41,146 bases of DNA from Stramonita haemastoma (GCA_030674155.1 CM060334.1:36581060-36622205), one strand, 5' to 3'; shown: positions 20,433-31,388, counted from the first letter of the stretch. The notes: generated by a model from the sequence alone, not told the origin. Made by a program: numbers and translations.

Positions 20433-21000
20433 AACTTTTTTTTTTAAACGGATAACAAAATACCAGAGAAAAAAATTATGTGTAAAAAAAAAAAAAACCA
20501 TAAAAATGTTACATAAAAAATGTTATGTAAAAATGTAAACTGCATTACAAAAAAAAAAAAAACTGGAGCATTGGGCATAGACTTAAAATAGCTTCACAAT
20601 GCCGACAAAATATTTTGGATGTGACTGTTATTTTGAATGTCTTATTTAATTATTTTTTAAAGCATTCCCCCCATTTTCCGGCTTTTTCTTGTCACCATCC
20701 TAAAATGTCGAAACATCTTTTCAACAAATTGAAGTGGAAGTAGATATATTAAAAATAAAAAGCAAAAAGTAAATAGAATAGATAAAACGTTAATAGAATT
20801 GAAGGACATGTACAGCAGTATATTCTTAACCGAAGTTGAATTAACGTTGTTAATTACAGAAAGAAAAACCAAAAACATTTCAAAAGCTAGAACTGGACAG
20901 ATGTATTTGCTCTTCAACTCGGCACGTACCTCTGCTCCCCTTTTTAGATTTTTTTTTCAGTTATCTATGTGTCCCTAATTCAGAGCCTCTCCCCTTTTCT
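20433..21000. other. Unique AT-rich DNA
   Basis: A runs near 20485 and 20548. The 86-codon minus frame at 20657-20917 is hydrophobic and AT-driven, with no recognisable domain. Confidence 0.5.
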
Positions 21001-21061
21001 GTATGTTTATGTATGTTGTATGTATAGTATGTATGTATGTATGTAATGGTATGTATGTATG

Positions 21062-21101
<40 letters not shown>

Positions 21102-21409
21102 GTGTTGTATGTATGCATGTCATGTGTATGTATGATGATGTCGTATGTCTGATGTATGTATATTATGTTGTAGTGTATGGTGTGTGTATGTGTTATATGT
21201 ATGTTGTATGTATGTAATGTATGTATGTTGTTGTATGTATGTATGTATGTATGTATGGTAGTAGTATGTATGTGTGTAGTATGTATGTATTATGTATGTA
21301 TGTATATGTATGTATGTATGTATGTAGATGTATGTATTATGTATGTATTGTATATGTATGTATGTAGTATGTATGTATGTAGTATGTATGTATGTATGTA
21401 TGTATGTAT

Positions 21410-21468
<59 letters not shown>
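21001..21468. repeat. (TATG)n array with a (CTGT)n block, then (CT)n
   Basis: TATG units with many one-base slips (TATGTTG, GTAGTATG). A (CTGT)n block of about nine units lies at 21064-21100. (CT)n follows at 21411-21468. Confidence 0.93.
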
Positions 21469-21473
<5 letters not shown>

Positions 21474-21550
21474 TTTAACACAATTTCCTTTTTATTTGTG
21501 CCTCTTTGACTCAACATAAAGACGCACACATGCTCGCGCTTAAAGGGATC

Positions 21551-21668
21551 TGTGTGTGTGTGTGCGTCTGTGTCTGTGTTTGTGTGGTGTGTGTTGGGTG
21601 TGCTTGTGTATGTGTGTGTGTTTGTTTTGTTGTTGTTTTTGGGTGTGTGTGTTGTGCGCGCGCGCGCG

Positions 21669-21709
<41 letters not shown>

Positions 21710-21735
21710 GTGTGTGTGTGTGTGTCCACGCGTGT
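21551..21735. repeat. (TG)n microsatellite with CGCGCG block
   Basis: (TG)n with TCTG and TTG variants and a CGCGCGCGCGC block at about 21657-21668. Confidence 0.94.
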
Positions 21736-21969
21736 GTAAGTGTGTACGCGGTCCTGTAATCCTTTTTTGTTTAAGAAAAAACTTCCATCGAAATTTTCAT
21801 AATGAGGAATGAAACTTGATGATACAATGAAACATCAAAGAAAGTCAGCACACACTTTTCACATTGCAAATACTTCACGGCACTGCAGAAATAATTATCA
21901 GGTATTAGAATGGCAGTAAGTCTGAAACAAAACCACAGTCGATTTCTTCCTATAAGGAAGCTATTTTAT
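21736..21969. other. Unique DNA
   Basis: No feature recognised. Confidence 0.5.
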
Positions 21970-22345
21970 ACTCTTCTTCAGGCACCACTGAAGATTTTGC
22001 AGCCAGCTTCCTCTACTCTCCGCGATTGTCAGCTTTCCGTGGTAATTCCTATCCACTCCAGGCCAGTCTCCTTCTGATGTTGTCTTCCCATCGTTTTCTC
22101 TCTCTGCCTCTTTCCCTCTCCCTCCTTGTACTGTTCCCTGTAGGAAAGTCTTGGCCAGTCCAGATGTTCGTATGACGTGCCTGTAGCACTTCAGTTTTAT
22201 GTTATTTCACCGAAGTGAGGAGCTCTTCATGTTTCCCGGATGGTGTTTTCAATTCTGGTTTTTATTTTCTTCGTAGGTTCTGTGATCTCTGAATGAGAAA
22301 CAAAGAAGTTTACGAAAGCATCTCATCTCCGTTGCAAAGTATCCT
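21970..22345 (-). pseudogene. RTE-like reverse transcriptase C-terminus, frameshifted relic
   Basis: On the minus strand, coding similarity runs from EMRCFRKLL (around 22329-22303) and FRDHRTYEE in one frame. It continues as KTRIENTIR, then in a shifted frame KLKCYRHVIRTSGLAKT and FLQGTVQGG (near 22120-22190). After another shift it reads RKRWEDNIRR and, near the end, RKLAAKSSVVPE. The order and spacing match the C-terminal region of RTE-like non-LTR retrotransposons, and AKT.LQGTV is shared with the remnant at 2977-3270. At least two frameshifts and several stops show long decay. The catalytic palm and endonuclease are not present. No simple-repeat tail or target duplication is evident. Confidence 0.85.
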
Positions 22346-23204
22346 TCTTTCAATGACTGCTGTTGTTGTTCACGACTCACTATTTCTTTCTGTAACAAAA
22401 AGCCCAAAACAAAAACCAGAATAAAAAAAAAAAACAGGCAGAACAAAAAGTTACAAGAATGAGACAAAAAGTGCCAGACTGCAACTTTTTCAAAGGGAAG
22501 CAAGCATACTAAATCTACCGATGCAGTCTAGCGCTACATTGACTATGTCTCATCGACTGCCTACTTTGACGACCATCTATCTGCCAAGTCACTTAAGTGG
22601 ATGTCCATTGTTAAACCCCCACAGATAGAAGAAAAAGCTGCTCATACATCAGTTCTTCGAATCGTGACAAGAGTATTCTGTAAAGAGCGTGAAGAGACAA
22701 AAGGCAGTGACGGCCATAGCCCCCCATCATGTGCAGGTCAAAAAGCGTGGAGAGAGTTGGATGGTCAGACAATCATAATGGCTTCGCTTCCGCTTCACTG
22801 CCTGCCTGCCTGTGCTCGCCAAGGGACGCTACCCCCTGTTTTGTATTTCCTCATGATTTCCCCTGTTGAATGGCTCTGTAGGGACGAGGAGTTGGGGGTG
22901 TCTTTCTCTGTTGTCTTTTTTTTTTTAACTCTCTCCTCTTCTTTTGCGGGTTAAAAACACAAGAGCAGCTGTGTTTGTGTTTTGTTTTCTCTGAATGGTG
23001 TTTTGAGTAGGTGGAAGATATCAGTTTTGTTCAGGCTGGGTGAATGTGCTGGAATAAATGAGGAGGGGGGGGGGGTGTTCTACCCATGTGTATCGACATA
23101 ACTATCTGTCTTTCTATCTGTCTGTGTTTTTCTCTGCCTGCACGTTAAACACTCATGTGCCAAAGTTTAACCCCTCATTCACATCTTCTGTCTCTTCCCC
23201 CTGG
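22346..23204. other. Unique DNA, no gene recognised
   Basis: The longest frame (22601-22954, plus) has 117 codons and no recognisable domain. The left part, 22346-22500, could be more upstream LINE sequence, but I see no motif in it. Confidence 0.5.
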
Positions 23205-23560
23205 GACAGGATAGCCTAGCGGTCAGAACACTGCGCTCACAATTCGACCACTGGAGTTCGATTCCCGTTGGAAGGAATTTCCCCCTGGAGTTAACATCAG
23301 TGCTGACTCCACTCCACCCAAAAGTCCTTCGGATGAGACTAATGTACCGAGCAACGTGTGCGAACGCACGCAGAACATCTTGTGCACACGTTAAATCCTG
23401 TTCCGTTTTTCGCCAGAGTAGGCCATCGTGTGCCGGTGGGAACAGAAGACATGATTTACTAAGCTGCATGCATACGGGGACGGGATGTAAAAAAGCACAT
23501 GAGTGCTTATTCCATTATCCTCGATATAAAAGAAGAAATAGATAAATATATAAATAAATA
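23205..23560 (+). mobile_element. SINE family A, full length, R1 tail
   Basis: The head has GATAGCCTAGCGGTCAGAAC and B box GTTCGATTCCC. Then GGAGTTAACATCAGTGCTGA, core GATGAGACTAATGTACCGAG (mutated), TTTTCGCCAGAGTAGGCC, the R1 end and (AAATA)n. Confidence 0.92.
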
Positions 23561-23741
23561 AAATAAGAAGGAAAGGAAGTAGACATAAAGAAAAAGAGGG
23601 ATAGAAAAGAGGGAATTCCTAGCCTAGAGTTTCCAGAAGGTAGGGGTGCTGTTTATACTGACAGGCTTCCGACACCTCCACAGGATGATTTCTTTCCCTC
23701 TCTGGATGTCTGTATCTCTGTCTCTATCTCTGTCTATGGGG

Positions 23742-24003
23742 GACAGATAGCCTAGTGGTCAGAACATTGCGCTGGCCATTTGACGACCGGGTTCGAGTCC
23801 GGTCGAGGAGATTTTTCTCCTGGAGTTAACATCAGTGCTGACTCCACTCTCCCCAAAAGTCCTTCCGTTCCGCTTTTCGTAAGAGTAGGCCATCGTGTGC
23901 CGGTGGGAACAGATGAGATTTACAAAACTGCATACACACGGGGACTGGATGTAAAAAAGCAAAAGAGTGCTTATTCCATTATCCTCGATATAAAAAATAA
24001 ATC
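23742..24003 (+). mobile_element. SINE family A with the core precisely deleted
   Basis: The head with GATAGCCTAGTGGTCAGAAC and B box GGTTCGAGTCC and the R1 tail are well kept. AAAAGTCCTT jumps straight to CCGTTCCGCTTTTCG, missing about 80 bp that includes the GATGAGACTATAAACCGAGG core. It ends in (AAATC)n. Confidence 0.92.
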
Positions 24004-24009
24004 AAATCA

Positions 24010-24225
24010 AATCAAATCTATCTCTATCTCTGTATCTCTCTGTCTCTCTGCCTCTCCTTCTGCCTCTGTTTCTATCCCACCCCCTCTGTCTCTACTCTCC
24101 TCTCTCTTTCTCTCTTTGTCTACCTCTGTGTCTGTCTCTCTCTCTCTTTCTATCTGTCTATCTGTCTGTCTCTGTCTCCCCCCTCTCACTCTCTCTCTCT
24201 CTGTCTCTCTGTCTCTCTCTCTCTG

Positions 24226-24312
<87 letters not shown>
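24010..24312. repeat. (CT)n/(CTGT)n low-complexity array
   Basis: CTGTCTCT-type mixture becoming pure (CT)n by about 24270-24312. Confidence 0.93.
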
Positions 24313-24316
<4 letters not shown>

Positions 24317-24745
24317 CCCCGTCTTACCCTCACTTTTTGTGACATTCTTTCCTCCTACTAATATCTTTACTTTGTTTGTGTTTTATTCCTTTATTTCCTC
24401 CGTTTTTTGCTTTTTTTCTGGCATGTTTCTATATTTTTTTCTGTCTTTTCGACTTTAAAAAATAAAAATCTTTTTACCTCTTGATTTCATCCACTTTCGG
24501 TTTTGTATTTCTGTTGTTCTTTACTCGTGATCATTTGTTCTGTTTCTCCTCCTTCGTTTGACCTTGTTAGCAACATTTGAATATTACATTAACTTTTCCT
24601 TCCTCTGCTTTTTGCCTCCAAGGCTGCGTAACAGAAAAAAAATAACAAACAAACAAAAACAAGGCCAAAAAAAGCATAATTGTCAATTTGCTCATGCCAT
24701 TGGCGTCAAGAAATAAATGTCTTTTGTCTTATGTCTGTCTCCTAG
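24313..24745. other. T-rich unique DNA
   Basis: No gene or element recognised. Confidence 0.5.
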
Positions 24746-24818
24746 ACTTTCTGTCTCTGTCTGTCTGTCTTTCTTTCTTTCTATCTCTCTGTCTGTCTCT
24801 TTCTGTCTTCTGTCTGTT

Positions 24819-24900
<82 letters not shown>

Positions 24901-24918
24901 CTCTCTCTCCTCTCTCTC

Positions 24919-24974
<56 letters not shown>

Positions 24975-24990
24975 CCTCCCTCCCTCCCTC
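24746..24990. repeat. (CTGT)n, (CT)n and (CCCT)n compound array
   Basis: (CTGT)n at about 24826-24864, impure (CT)n with TCCT slips, and (CCCT)n at about 24969-24998. Same block order as 16150-16405. Confidence 0.94.
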
Positions 24991-25190
24991 CCTCCCTCTC
25001 ATTTTGTTCCTTGCCTTATTTTTTTCTTACCCATTTGTCAAAACAGAAACTCAAACTGCTACAAAAATCTATAGATTGTTGCTTTTGCATTAGATTTGAT
25101 CCCAAAGTTATTTTGTCGTGCGGGAAGGCGTTATGCTTGTATTTAATATAGTAATAATAATGAAAATGAGGATGAGGATGATAATGCTAT

Positions 25191-25277
25191 TACCACTACT
25201 ACTCCTTCTACTACTCTACACTACTTATACTACTACAACTACAACTACTTACTACACTACTACTACTACTACTACTA

Positions 25278-25315
<38 letters not shown>

Positions 25316-25325
25316 ACTACATACT

Positions 25326-25358
<33 letters not shown>

Positions 25359-25532
25359 ACTCTACTATCTACTACTCTCCCTACTACTAACTACTACTAC
25401 TACTACTACTAACTACTACTAACTATACTAACTACTACTACTACTACTAACACTACTACTACTACATATATAACTATATATATATAAATAATAAATAATA
25501 ATAACTAATAATAAAATAAAAAAACAACAATA

Positions 25533-25599
<67 letters not shown>

Positions 25600-25605
25600 T
25601 AATAA
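25191..25605. repeat. (CTA)n then (AAT)n trinucleotide arrays
   Basis: (CTA)n with many single-base slips to about 25465, a short TATATA bridge, then (AAT)n at about 25485-25605. The join has no unique spacer. Confidence 0.95.
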
Positions 25606-26475
25606 CAATAATTATATAGCGCTATATCTTGTAAAAAAAAATCAAAGCGCTTGCATTCAACCAATTCACAATTGAGTTTTAAAAATTCAAATGTACACGC
25701 ACACATTTACATATGTTTACATTCGAGGCCTTAGTTTATAGTCTCATCCTTAGGATTTTCGTTTCTATTTGTTTTCTTTTCCTTTGTTTGTATTCTTTCT
25801 TTTTCCTATTTTACCATTAATCAGAATTTCAAGTGCATTTTTAAAAAATGGCGACTCTCAAAATGTATCAGATTCTGTGCCAAGTCTTAAAGTCCTACCT
25901 TGAAATAAAAAGTGAAGCGAAAAGAACCAAGGTTTAACCCTACATCATCCCATCTTGGCCAGACACACTGCAAACTCTGACCTGATAGTAGCTGGTTACA
26001 CAGTCAGCGTCAAAACACACAAAGATACCAAGTAAAAAAAAAAAAAAAAAATTTTAAGCCAACTCTTAAACCACTGACCGTGAGGGATGATGGTATCTCC
26101 TTACGTATATAAAAAAGAGTACTTTTTTTTTAAAATCCCAAATGGAAAGCAAACACAAGTTATGAAGATGACGTTCTGCCCGAAGTGCTAGACAAACCTT
26201 CTGGCTGAAATGACATCCACAGGGCCTCCTAACCCAAGATTGGCCTGAGCATGGCTGAGAGCTAGACCTGTCTCTATCCAGACCAGACTTATTTTCTTGC
26301 CTTAAGGTCGAGACGATAGAGATCAGCTTCAAGTCTTTGACAGAGTCTGGCTGCTAGTTGTGGGGAATGCTGCTGATGCTACTGCTGCGCTCCAGCAAGC
26401 AAGTAGGTTGTGTTGAAAAAGTGTGTGGCTTTTGCCCGTAGGTGATGCAAGGGGGTATGGGGTGGACTTGCTTAA
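25606..26475. other. Unique DNA with a possible SINE core scrap
   Basis: 25606-25660 has a TATAGCGCTATA palindrome. At 25722-25760, GAGGCCTTAGTTTATAGTCT plus CATCC resembles a minus-oriented family A core, but it is isolated. No gene recognised. Confidence 0.5.
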
Positions 26476-26622
26476 GGCGTCTGCTTGAGATGTTGGTTTT
26501 CTTGGAAGCTCATATCTGGGTAAATATAGTGAGGTTTCCTTTCCTTAGGGGCCTGCTTGGAGATGTTGATTTTCTTTTTGAGCTTATATCTGGGTAAATA
26601 CAGTGAGGTTTCCTTTCCTTTA
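26476..26622. repeat. 73-bp tandem duplication
   Basis: Two adjacent units share GATGTTG(G/A)TTTTCTT, then ATATCTGGGTAAATA and CAGTGAGGTTTCCTTTCC (AGTGAGG.. in the first), with about 10% mismatch. Confidence 0.85.
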
Positions 26623-27025
26623 GGGTATTGTTATCTTTCGCAGACTATGTTCTGTTCTTCTCTGCATAGTTTGTCTATGAGGGGGGTCTCTTTTTCTGTC
26701 TTTTTTTTTGGCTGGTTAGTTTAGGAAAATTTGGGTTTGTGGTGTTTGCTGGCAAGAGAGCTTTCTGCCTTTTTTGGTGGGCGGAAGTCTGCTTTTTTTG
26801 TCTCCAGAGTCAATGTTTACATCAGTTTCAACCGTTGAACATTTTTACGGTAAATTAAGATTTGCATTCTTTGTGTTTGATCTCGCATTGTCTCTTGCAA
26901 TTTTCATGATATCTTGACAAGTGTCTTTCTTCGTATAATTATGAGTTGAATTGTTTCATTTCTTTACTGATTTAACTAGTCCATGCTCGCCCACTGTAGT
27001 AGAGGCCCAGACAAGCGCTTGCTTT
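26623..27025. other. T-rich unique DNA
   Basis: No feature recognised. Confidence 0.5.
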
Positions 27026-27255
27026 GTAAAAGTCCGAATGAGACCGAGATTCCGTGTGCGAACGCACGCAGAAACATCTGGGCACACGTTAAAACATGTT
27101 CCGCTTTTCCAATGAGTAGACCATTGTGTGCCCGTGGGAAACAGATGACAAAGTTTACAAAACTCCAATACAGACGGGAATGAAGTAAATAAATAATAAA
27201 AAAAAAAGCACACGAGTGTTTATTTCATTATCCTCGACATAAAAGAATAAAATAA
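27026..27255 (+). mobile_element. SINE family A, 5'-truncated, R1 tail
   Basis: Starts at AAAGTCCGAATGAGACCGAG (core), then GTGTGCGAACGCACGCAG, TTCCGCTTTTCCAATGAGTA, a duplicated A/T tail segment and TTTCATTATCCTCGACATAA. Head missing. Confidence 0.88.
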
Positions 27256-27778
27256 ATGCATGAATGAATGTTCTGCAGGGTGGACAAAGGTCAGTTGCCA
27301 CCCAACGAACGTTAGGAAAACTTCCAAATAAGGAGAGTCACGCGCGCGTTTCTTTCTTTCTTTCTCTCTCTCTTATCGTATCCCGTGGATTCTCAAAAGA
27401 TAACAAAATATGTGATGAAATAATAGTAAATGTATTAGGAAGTAAATTGCAATGGGATAATGCAGTTACAGCCAAGGGCGAATACGCAGATTCTTTTTAC
27501 GTAAGGAAAAAGTGATCTGGAATTTAGTCATGTCAGTTTTTCGTCGTCTGTACTCTACTATTTTCCAGGGCGTTTTGTAAAAGAATCATGAACCGATTTT
27601 GAAGTAGCTTCTACACAAAAACGAGGGAGGGCGGGATTCTAAACAAAAAATACACATAAATACAGAAATACAATTAAGCAGAAAAAATATTGTAAAGTTA
27701 CTTGAAACAGGTTTTTTTTTTTTTACAAAAACAATAAAGTAATGAAAGTTCCTTTTCTCTCTTTTTTCCTATCTTTTT
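27256..27778. other. Unique DNA with one doubtful exon-like stretch
   Basis: A pyrimidine-rich stretch (27351-27372), a CTCAAAAG and an open segment ending at TAC/GTAAGG (near 27497-27502) resemble an acceptor, exon and donor. The encoded residues are unlike any family I know. I do not call a gene. Confidence 0.3.
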
Positions 27779-27779
27779 C

Positions 27780-28077
27780 TTGGCTAGAGCTCCAAGGCTC
27801 ACCAATGGTGAGATTTTGCACTCATGACCGTTTATGTCATCATTAAGGTAGCCGCATTCCGGCGTGGGGAAGATGTGTAAACGCGACACCAGTGCATGTG
27901 GTTTTTAAAAGTTTGACATTCACTCTTACTTCCGCGCAATATGCCACCTCTTGCGAAAGGCAGAACATCTTTTACCGAGTGCACAAGATGTTCTGCATGC
28001 GTTTGCACAAAGGGCCCCGGTTTATAGTCTCATCTGAAGGACTTTTCGGAGAGAGTGGAGACGGTACTGATATTAAA
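27780..28077 (-). mobile_element. SINE family A, R2 tail, 5' end lost
   Basis: On the minus strand the R2 end reads CAATGGTGAGCC... to GGAGCTCTAGCC at 27783-27794. CGGAATGCGGCTACC and the core with GATGAGACTATAAACCGGGG are kept. The head is gone near 28077. Confidence 0.85.
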
Positions 28078-28118
28078 TAGGGAGGGAATGGCTGCCTCGA
28101 TAGTGGCTCCAAACAGGC

Positions 28119-28490
28119 CATTTATTTATATTTATTTATTTATTTATTTATTTATTTATTCTTTTATATCGAGGATAACAGAATAAGCAATCATGTGCTT
28201 TTTTTCATCCGGTCCCCGTGTGTATGCAGTTTTGTAAATATTGTCATCTGTTCCCACCGGCACACGATGGCCTACTCTTACGAAAAGCGGAACAGGATTT
28301 AACGTGTGCGCAAGATGTTCTGCGTGCGTTCGCACACGGGGCCTCGGTTTAAAGTCTCATCCGAAGGACTTTTGGGGAGAGTGGAGTCGGCACTGATGTT
28401 AACTCCAGGAAGAAAATTTCCTCGACCGGACTCGAACCCGGTCGTCAAATTGCCAGCGCAATGTTCTGACCACTAGGCTATCCGCCCCCC
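28119..28490 (-). mobile_element. SINE family A, full length, young subfamily
   Basis: Nearly identical to 12924-13277, including CACATGATTGCTTATTCTG near the 3' end and ACTTTAAACCGAGGCC in the core. It ends in a (TAAA)n tail (minus strand). The possible target repeat GGCCAT near 28117 and 28494 is too short to be sure. Confidence 0.93.
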
Positions 28491-29410
28491 TCCGGCCATC
28501 AGATCAGGAGCTGTGAAAAGGATACACAGCGCTGACGTGTCGTGAAGTGGTCATTGTTAGCTGTAAAGTGGACAGGTTCAACAGAGATAAACACTTCTCC
28601 CTGGGTCTAGAAAGATTTTTTACAAGATTTAATTCTTTTAACCCATTTTTTTGGATATTGAGGATTATAAACATATTTAACTGGGAAACAAAACTAACTG
28701 CAATTGACTGAAATACTATCAGTGCCAACAAAAACTCTTTTTTTTTTTAAAGTGCTCAGTTTAAGACCATAACATAGCCATAGTGCTCCCACCCTCCACA
28801 AGACAGTGTGGACAGCGGTAACAAAACAAAACGAACTTAACCCCTTCCTTTCAGTGCAGTTTGTCCTCCATTGGCTGTGCTTGTCGAGTGCAAGCCTGTG
28901 TGAGCAGACGACTTGGAGCTGAATGGCTGTTTTCAGCTCGTTAGCTGTGGGACAGCCTGTCTTTTCTTCCATTTGTTAGTTTGAATGTTAGATTCCACTC
29001 AAATCCCCTCTCCACCCCCACCCCTGGGAGGGTGGGTTTTTTCGTGGTTTGGGGTGTTTTTTTTATTAATATTTCCCTGCCCATTTCAGCACTAAACTGC
29101 CTCAAGGGAAATTTTGTGATTAGAGTAGCGAGAAAATTTGTCAGCTAACAACTTGTTAAGGATTCATCTTGTGACATGTGAAACGACGCGCGTGTGTTTT
29201 CACTGTGAATGTATGCGAGTGCATAGTCCTGGATCAACAAAAAACAAACGAAAAAAAAAAACGATAAAAATACCAAGAAAAAAATGTAAAAGAAAGTGCA
29301 AATAAAAATAGAAAGAGATATACAACATGCAAAAACGTGTCAGGCTGCTTGTTTTTAATTTCTGTGAAAGAACAAACTAATGATTGGAATCCAGAATGGG
29401 AGAGAGAGAA

Positions 29411-29412
<2 letters not shown>
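28491..29412. other. Unique DNA
   Basis: T and A runs. The 92-codon minus frame at 28694-28972 has no recognisable domain. No element recognised. Confidence 0.5.
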
Positions 29413-29453
<41 letters not shown>

Positions 29454-29510
29454 ATTCATGCAGACAGACACACACACACACACATGGATGCAGACAGACA
29501 GACAGAAGAC
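29413..29510. repeat. (ACAG)n microsatellite and satellites
   Basis: About ten ACAG units, then a GCAGACAGACA/CACA mixture. Confidence 0.9.
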
Positions 29511-29739
29511 AGATACACAGTCACAACTTTAAAGGGCATTGTCTTCCTAACTACCCCCCCCTCCCCCCCCTCTCACATTGCAGCCAGGCATCATATCAAT
29601 CCACACTCTGAATTATGCATCATCACCAACACGCTTTCCTTAACGTGTGGCAGAAGTTCTTCCTCACCAAAGGTGTGAAGGACTGTAGCACCATCATTCT
29701 CTCCAGTGCAGTCTGGGCTGGCTGGGCTATTGTACATTG

Positions 29740-29950
29740 GACTATGTAATACGTGTGCGGTGTCCTTAACTGGAGTTCTTGTCGCTAACTGGATTTAAGT
29801 CGTTCTGCTGCGCGAACCCCGGTCAAAAAGTAACTTGAAATCATTTTTTAAACTGATCACCACATCATTTTCTTTCAACACTCATCAAAACACTACCCAA
29901 AATAACAGCAATGAAATAATAGTACACAAATAAAAATTCAGTCGTGACTT
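29740..29950. repeat. Dispersed repeat F, copy 2
   Basis: Aligned with 9940-10160: GTTCTTGTCGCTAACTGGAT, CCCGGTCAAAAAGTAACTTG and TTCAGTCGTGACT. Its right part appears to continue beyond two insertions (29951-30131 and 30168-31372). Confidence 0.7.
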
Positions 29951-30131
29951 AAAGGTAAAGGTGTCCCATAACCTATGTGGTCGTGACGGAGCGAGGCATC
30001 AGAGATCCCAGCTTCTCCAGGGGAGAGGAGATGGGCGCCGCCCTCAATATGCTGGCCCCTAGAGAAGCTGAGGTCTCTGATGCCTCGCTCCCTTACGACC
30101 GCCTAGGTTATGGGACACCTTTACCTTTACC
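29951..30131. mobile_element. Inverted dimer of family B SINE 3' ends
   Basis: 29951-30022 is a minus-oriented family B 3' end (AAAGGTAAAGGTGTCCC... to TTCTCCAGGGG). 30056-30129 is its near-perfect complement (CCCCTAGAGAAGCTGAGG... to GGGACACCTTTACC), preceded by 33 bp of further family B body. The tRNA/5S part is absent. The ~72-bp arms could fold into a long hairpin. Confidence 0.88.
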
Positions 30132-30167
30132 CGCATGAAGTCTCCAGACACAAAGACAAGTTTTTAT

Positions 30168-31372
30168 TAGAAAAATATATTAATGACAACTGCGAACATG
30201 CATCGAATGTAAAAATTTCACGTCAGATTGTTCTTTTCGGAGTAGATGATTGTATGAAAACAGATGCTGTTTTTGATTTCATCATTCTACTAGCCAAATG
30301 GTATATTTACAGATGTAGAATTGAAAACCATTCGCCCATAATAAAAGTTTTTTAAAACAGTTGAAATACAGGTTTCAAATTGAACAATACAACGCGACAA
30401 TTGCAAACAATTTGAGTAGATTCACCTTTGAATGGAATCATTATAAACCATTGTTTGATTGTACAGACTAAATATATATAGGTATAATCTTTATGTGTGT
30501 GTATGTATGTGTGAATATGTAGCTAGGTATGTATATGTATGGGTATGTGTATGTGTGTGTGTGTATGTATGTATGTATGTATATATATATGTATGTATAA
30601 TGTGTGTATGTGTGTGTATATATGTGCATATATATGTGTGTGTGTGTGTATATATATGTGTGTATGTGTATATGTGTATATGCATGTGTATGTGTATATA
30701 TATATATATATGTATATATATGTATATATAATATCTGTAGATATGTTTGTGTGTATATGTGTGTATGTGTATGTGTATATATAGGTGCACATACATATAG
30801 GTAAAACATGTCTGGCCATGTTATTTGCTGATTAGCAAACAGGTGATACCGGAAAAAAGACTTGTATGTGTAATAGGCATTTGAGATGACACTGACTCAG
30901 CGTGCTTTTCTTATAGATAAAAATGTATAATGGCGTAGGTAGACAGAAATGACAGAGATACTTTTGGGGAGTTTTTTGTGTGTTTTTTGGTGTGCTTTTT
31001 TGTTGTTGCTGTTGTTGTTGTTGTAGTAGTTGTTGTTTTTGTTTTGTTCTGTTTTGTTCTTTGGTTGTTGTTTGTATGCGTACATGATACATTGAATTTA
31101 GCGCGTGTGTGCAAGCATGCGTGCATGCGTAAGTGTATATATGTGTGTGTGTGGATGCATGCGTGCATGCAAGCATACTGATAGGGATATGAACGTGTGT
31201 GTGTGCTTTTTGGTTAATCATTGGAAAAGCACTTCCTGTCACTTGGTTATGACACAAAATTGCATTCTTACTTTTTTTGGATTTTTTTTTTTTTTCGTGT
31301 TTTGATTAGAAATGTTTACCTATGTTGTTTGTAATTGAAAAATGAACATTAAAAAAGTTTTAAAAAAAAAAA
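30168..31372 (+). mobile_element. L1/Tx1-like LINE 3' end with poly(A) and 16-bp TSD
   Basis: A 1205-bp insertion flanked by the perfect 16-bp direct repeat AAAGACAAGTTTTTAT at 30152-30167 and 31373-31388. It ends in AAAAAAGTTTTAAAAAAAAA-type poly(A). It begins in the C-terminal part of a reverse-transcriptase ORF and continues into a ~900-bp 3' UTR that carries a (TG/TATG)n array (30490-30790) and a GTTGTT tract. A 5'-truncated insertion with poly(A) and a long duplication is typical of L1-type target-primed reverse transcription. Confidence 0.92.
30170..30471 (+). pseudogene. LINE ORF2 C-terminus with one frameshift
   Basis: From the insertion junction the frame reads IVLFGVDDCMKTD, FDFIILLAKWYIYRC and ENHSPIIKVF, then meets a stop in a T run (30348-30353). 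One base off, the frame resumes at once as LKQLKYRFQIEQYNAT and FTFEWNHYKPLFDCTD, and ends at TAA 30469-30471. The pattern LFG, then a hydrophobic LLAK..IY.C block, then F...LK...E and a terminal W is what I know from the extreme C-terminus of L1/Tx1-group ORF2 proteins in aquatic animals. Catalytic domains lie upstream and are missing. A single missing T restores the frame, so the shift may be a young mutation or a consensus error. The ATG at 30110 belongs to the flanking SINE and is irrelevant. Confidence 0.82.
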
Positions 31373-31388
31373 AAAGACAAGTTTTTAT

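Noticed and set aside
20657..20917. 86-codon hydrophobic minus-strand frame
   Set aside because: AT-rich composition alone yields F/L/I/N-rich translations; no domain or supporting signals.
22601..22954. 117-codon plus-strand frame next to the RTE relic
   Set aside because: It lies upstream of and on the opposite strand to the relic and shows no motif.
25722..25760. Isolated family A core
   Set aside because: Only ~35 bp matches and the flanks do not; kept only as a remark.
27264..27515. Candidate exon with polypyrimidine tract and GTAAGG donor
   Set aside because: A single short open stretch with no family resemblance and no partner exons nearby; chance is a sufficient explanation. RNA-seq would decide.
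28117..28499. Target-site duplication GGCCAT around the young SINE at 28119
   Set aside because: Six bases are too short to separate from chance.
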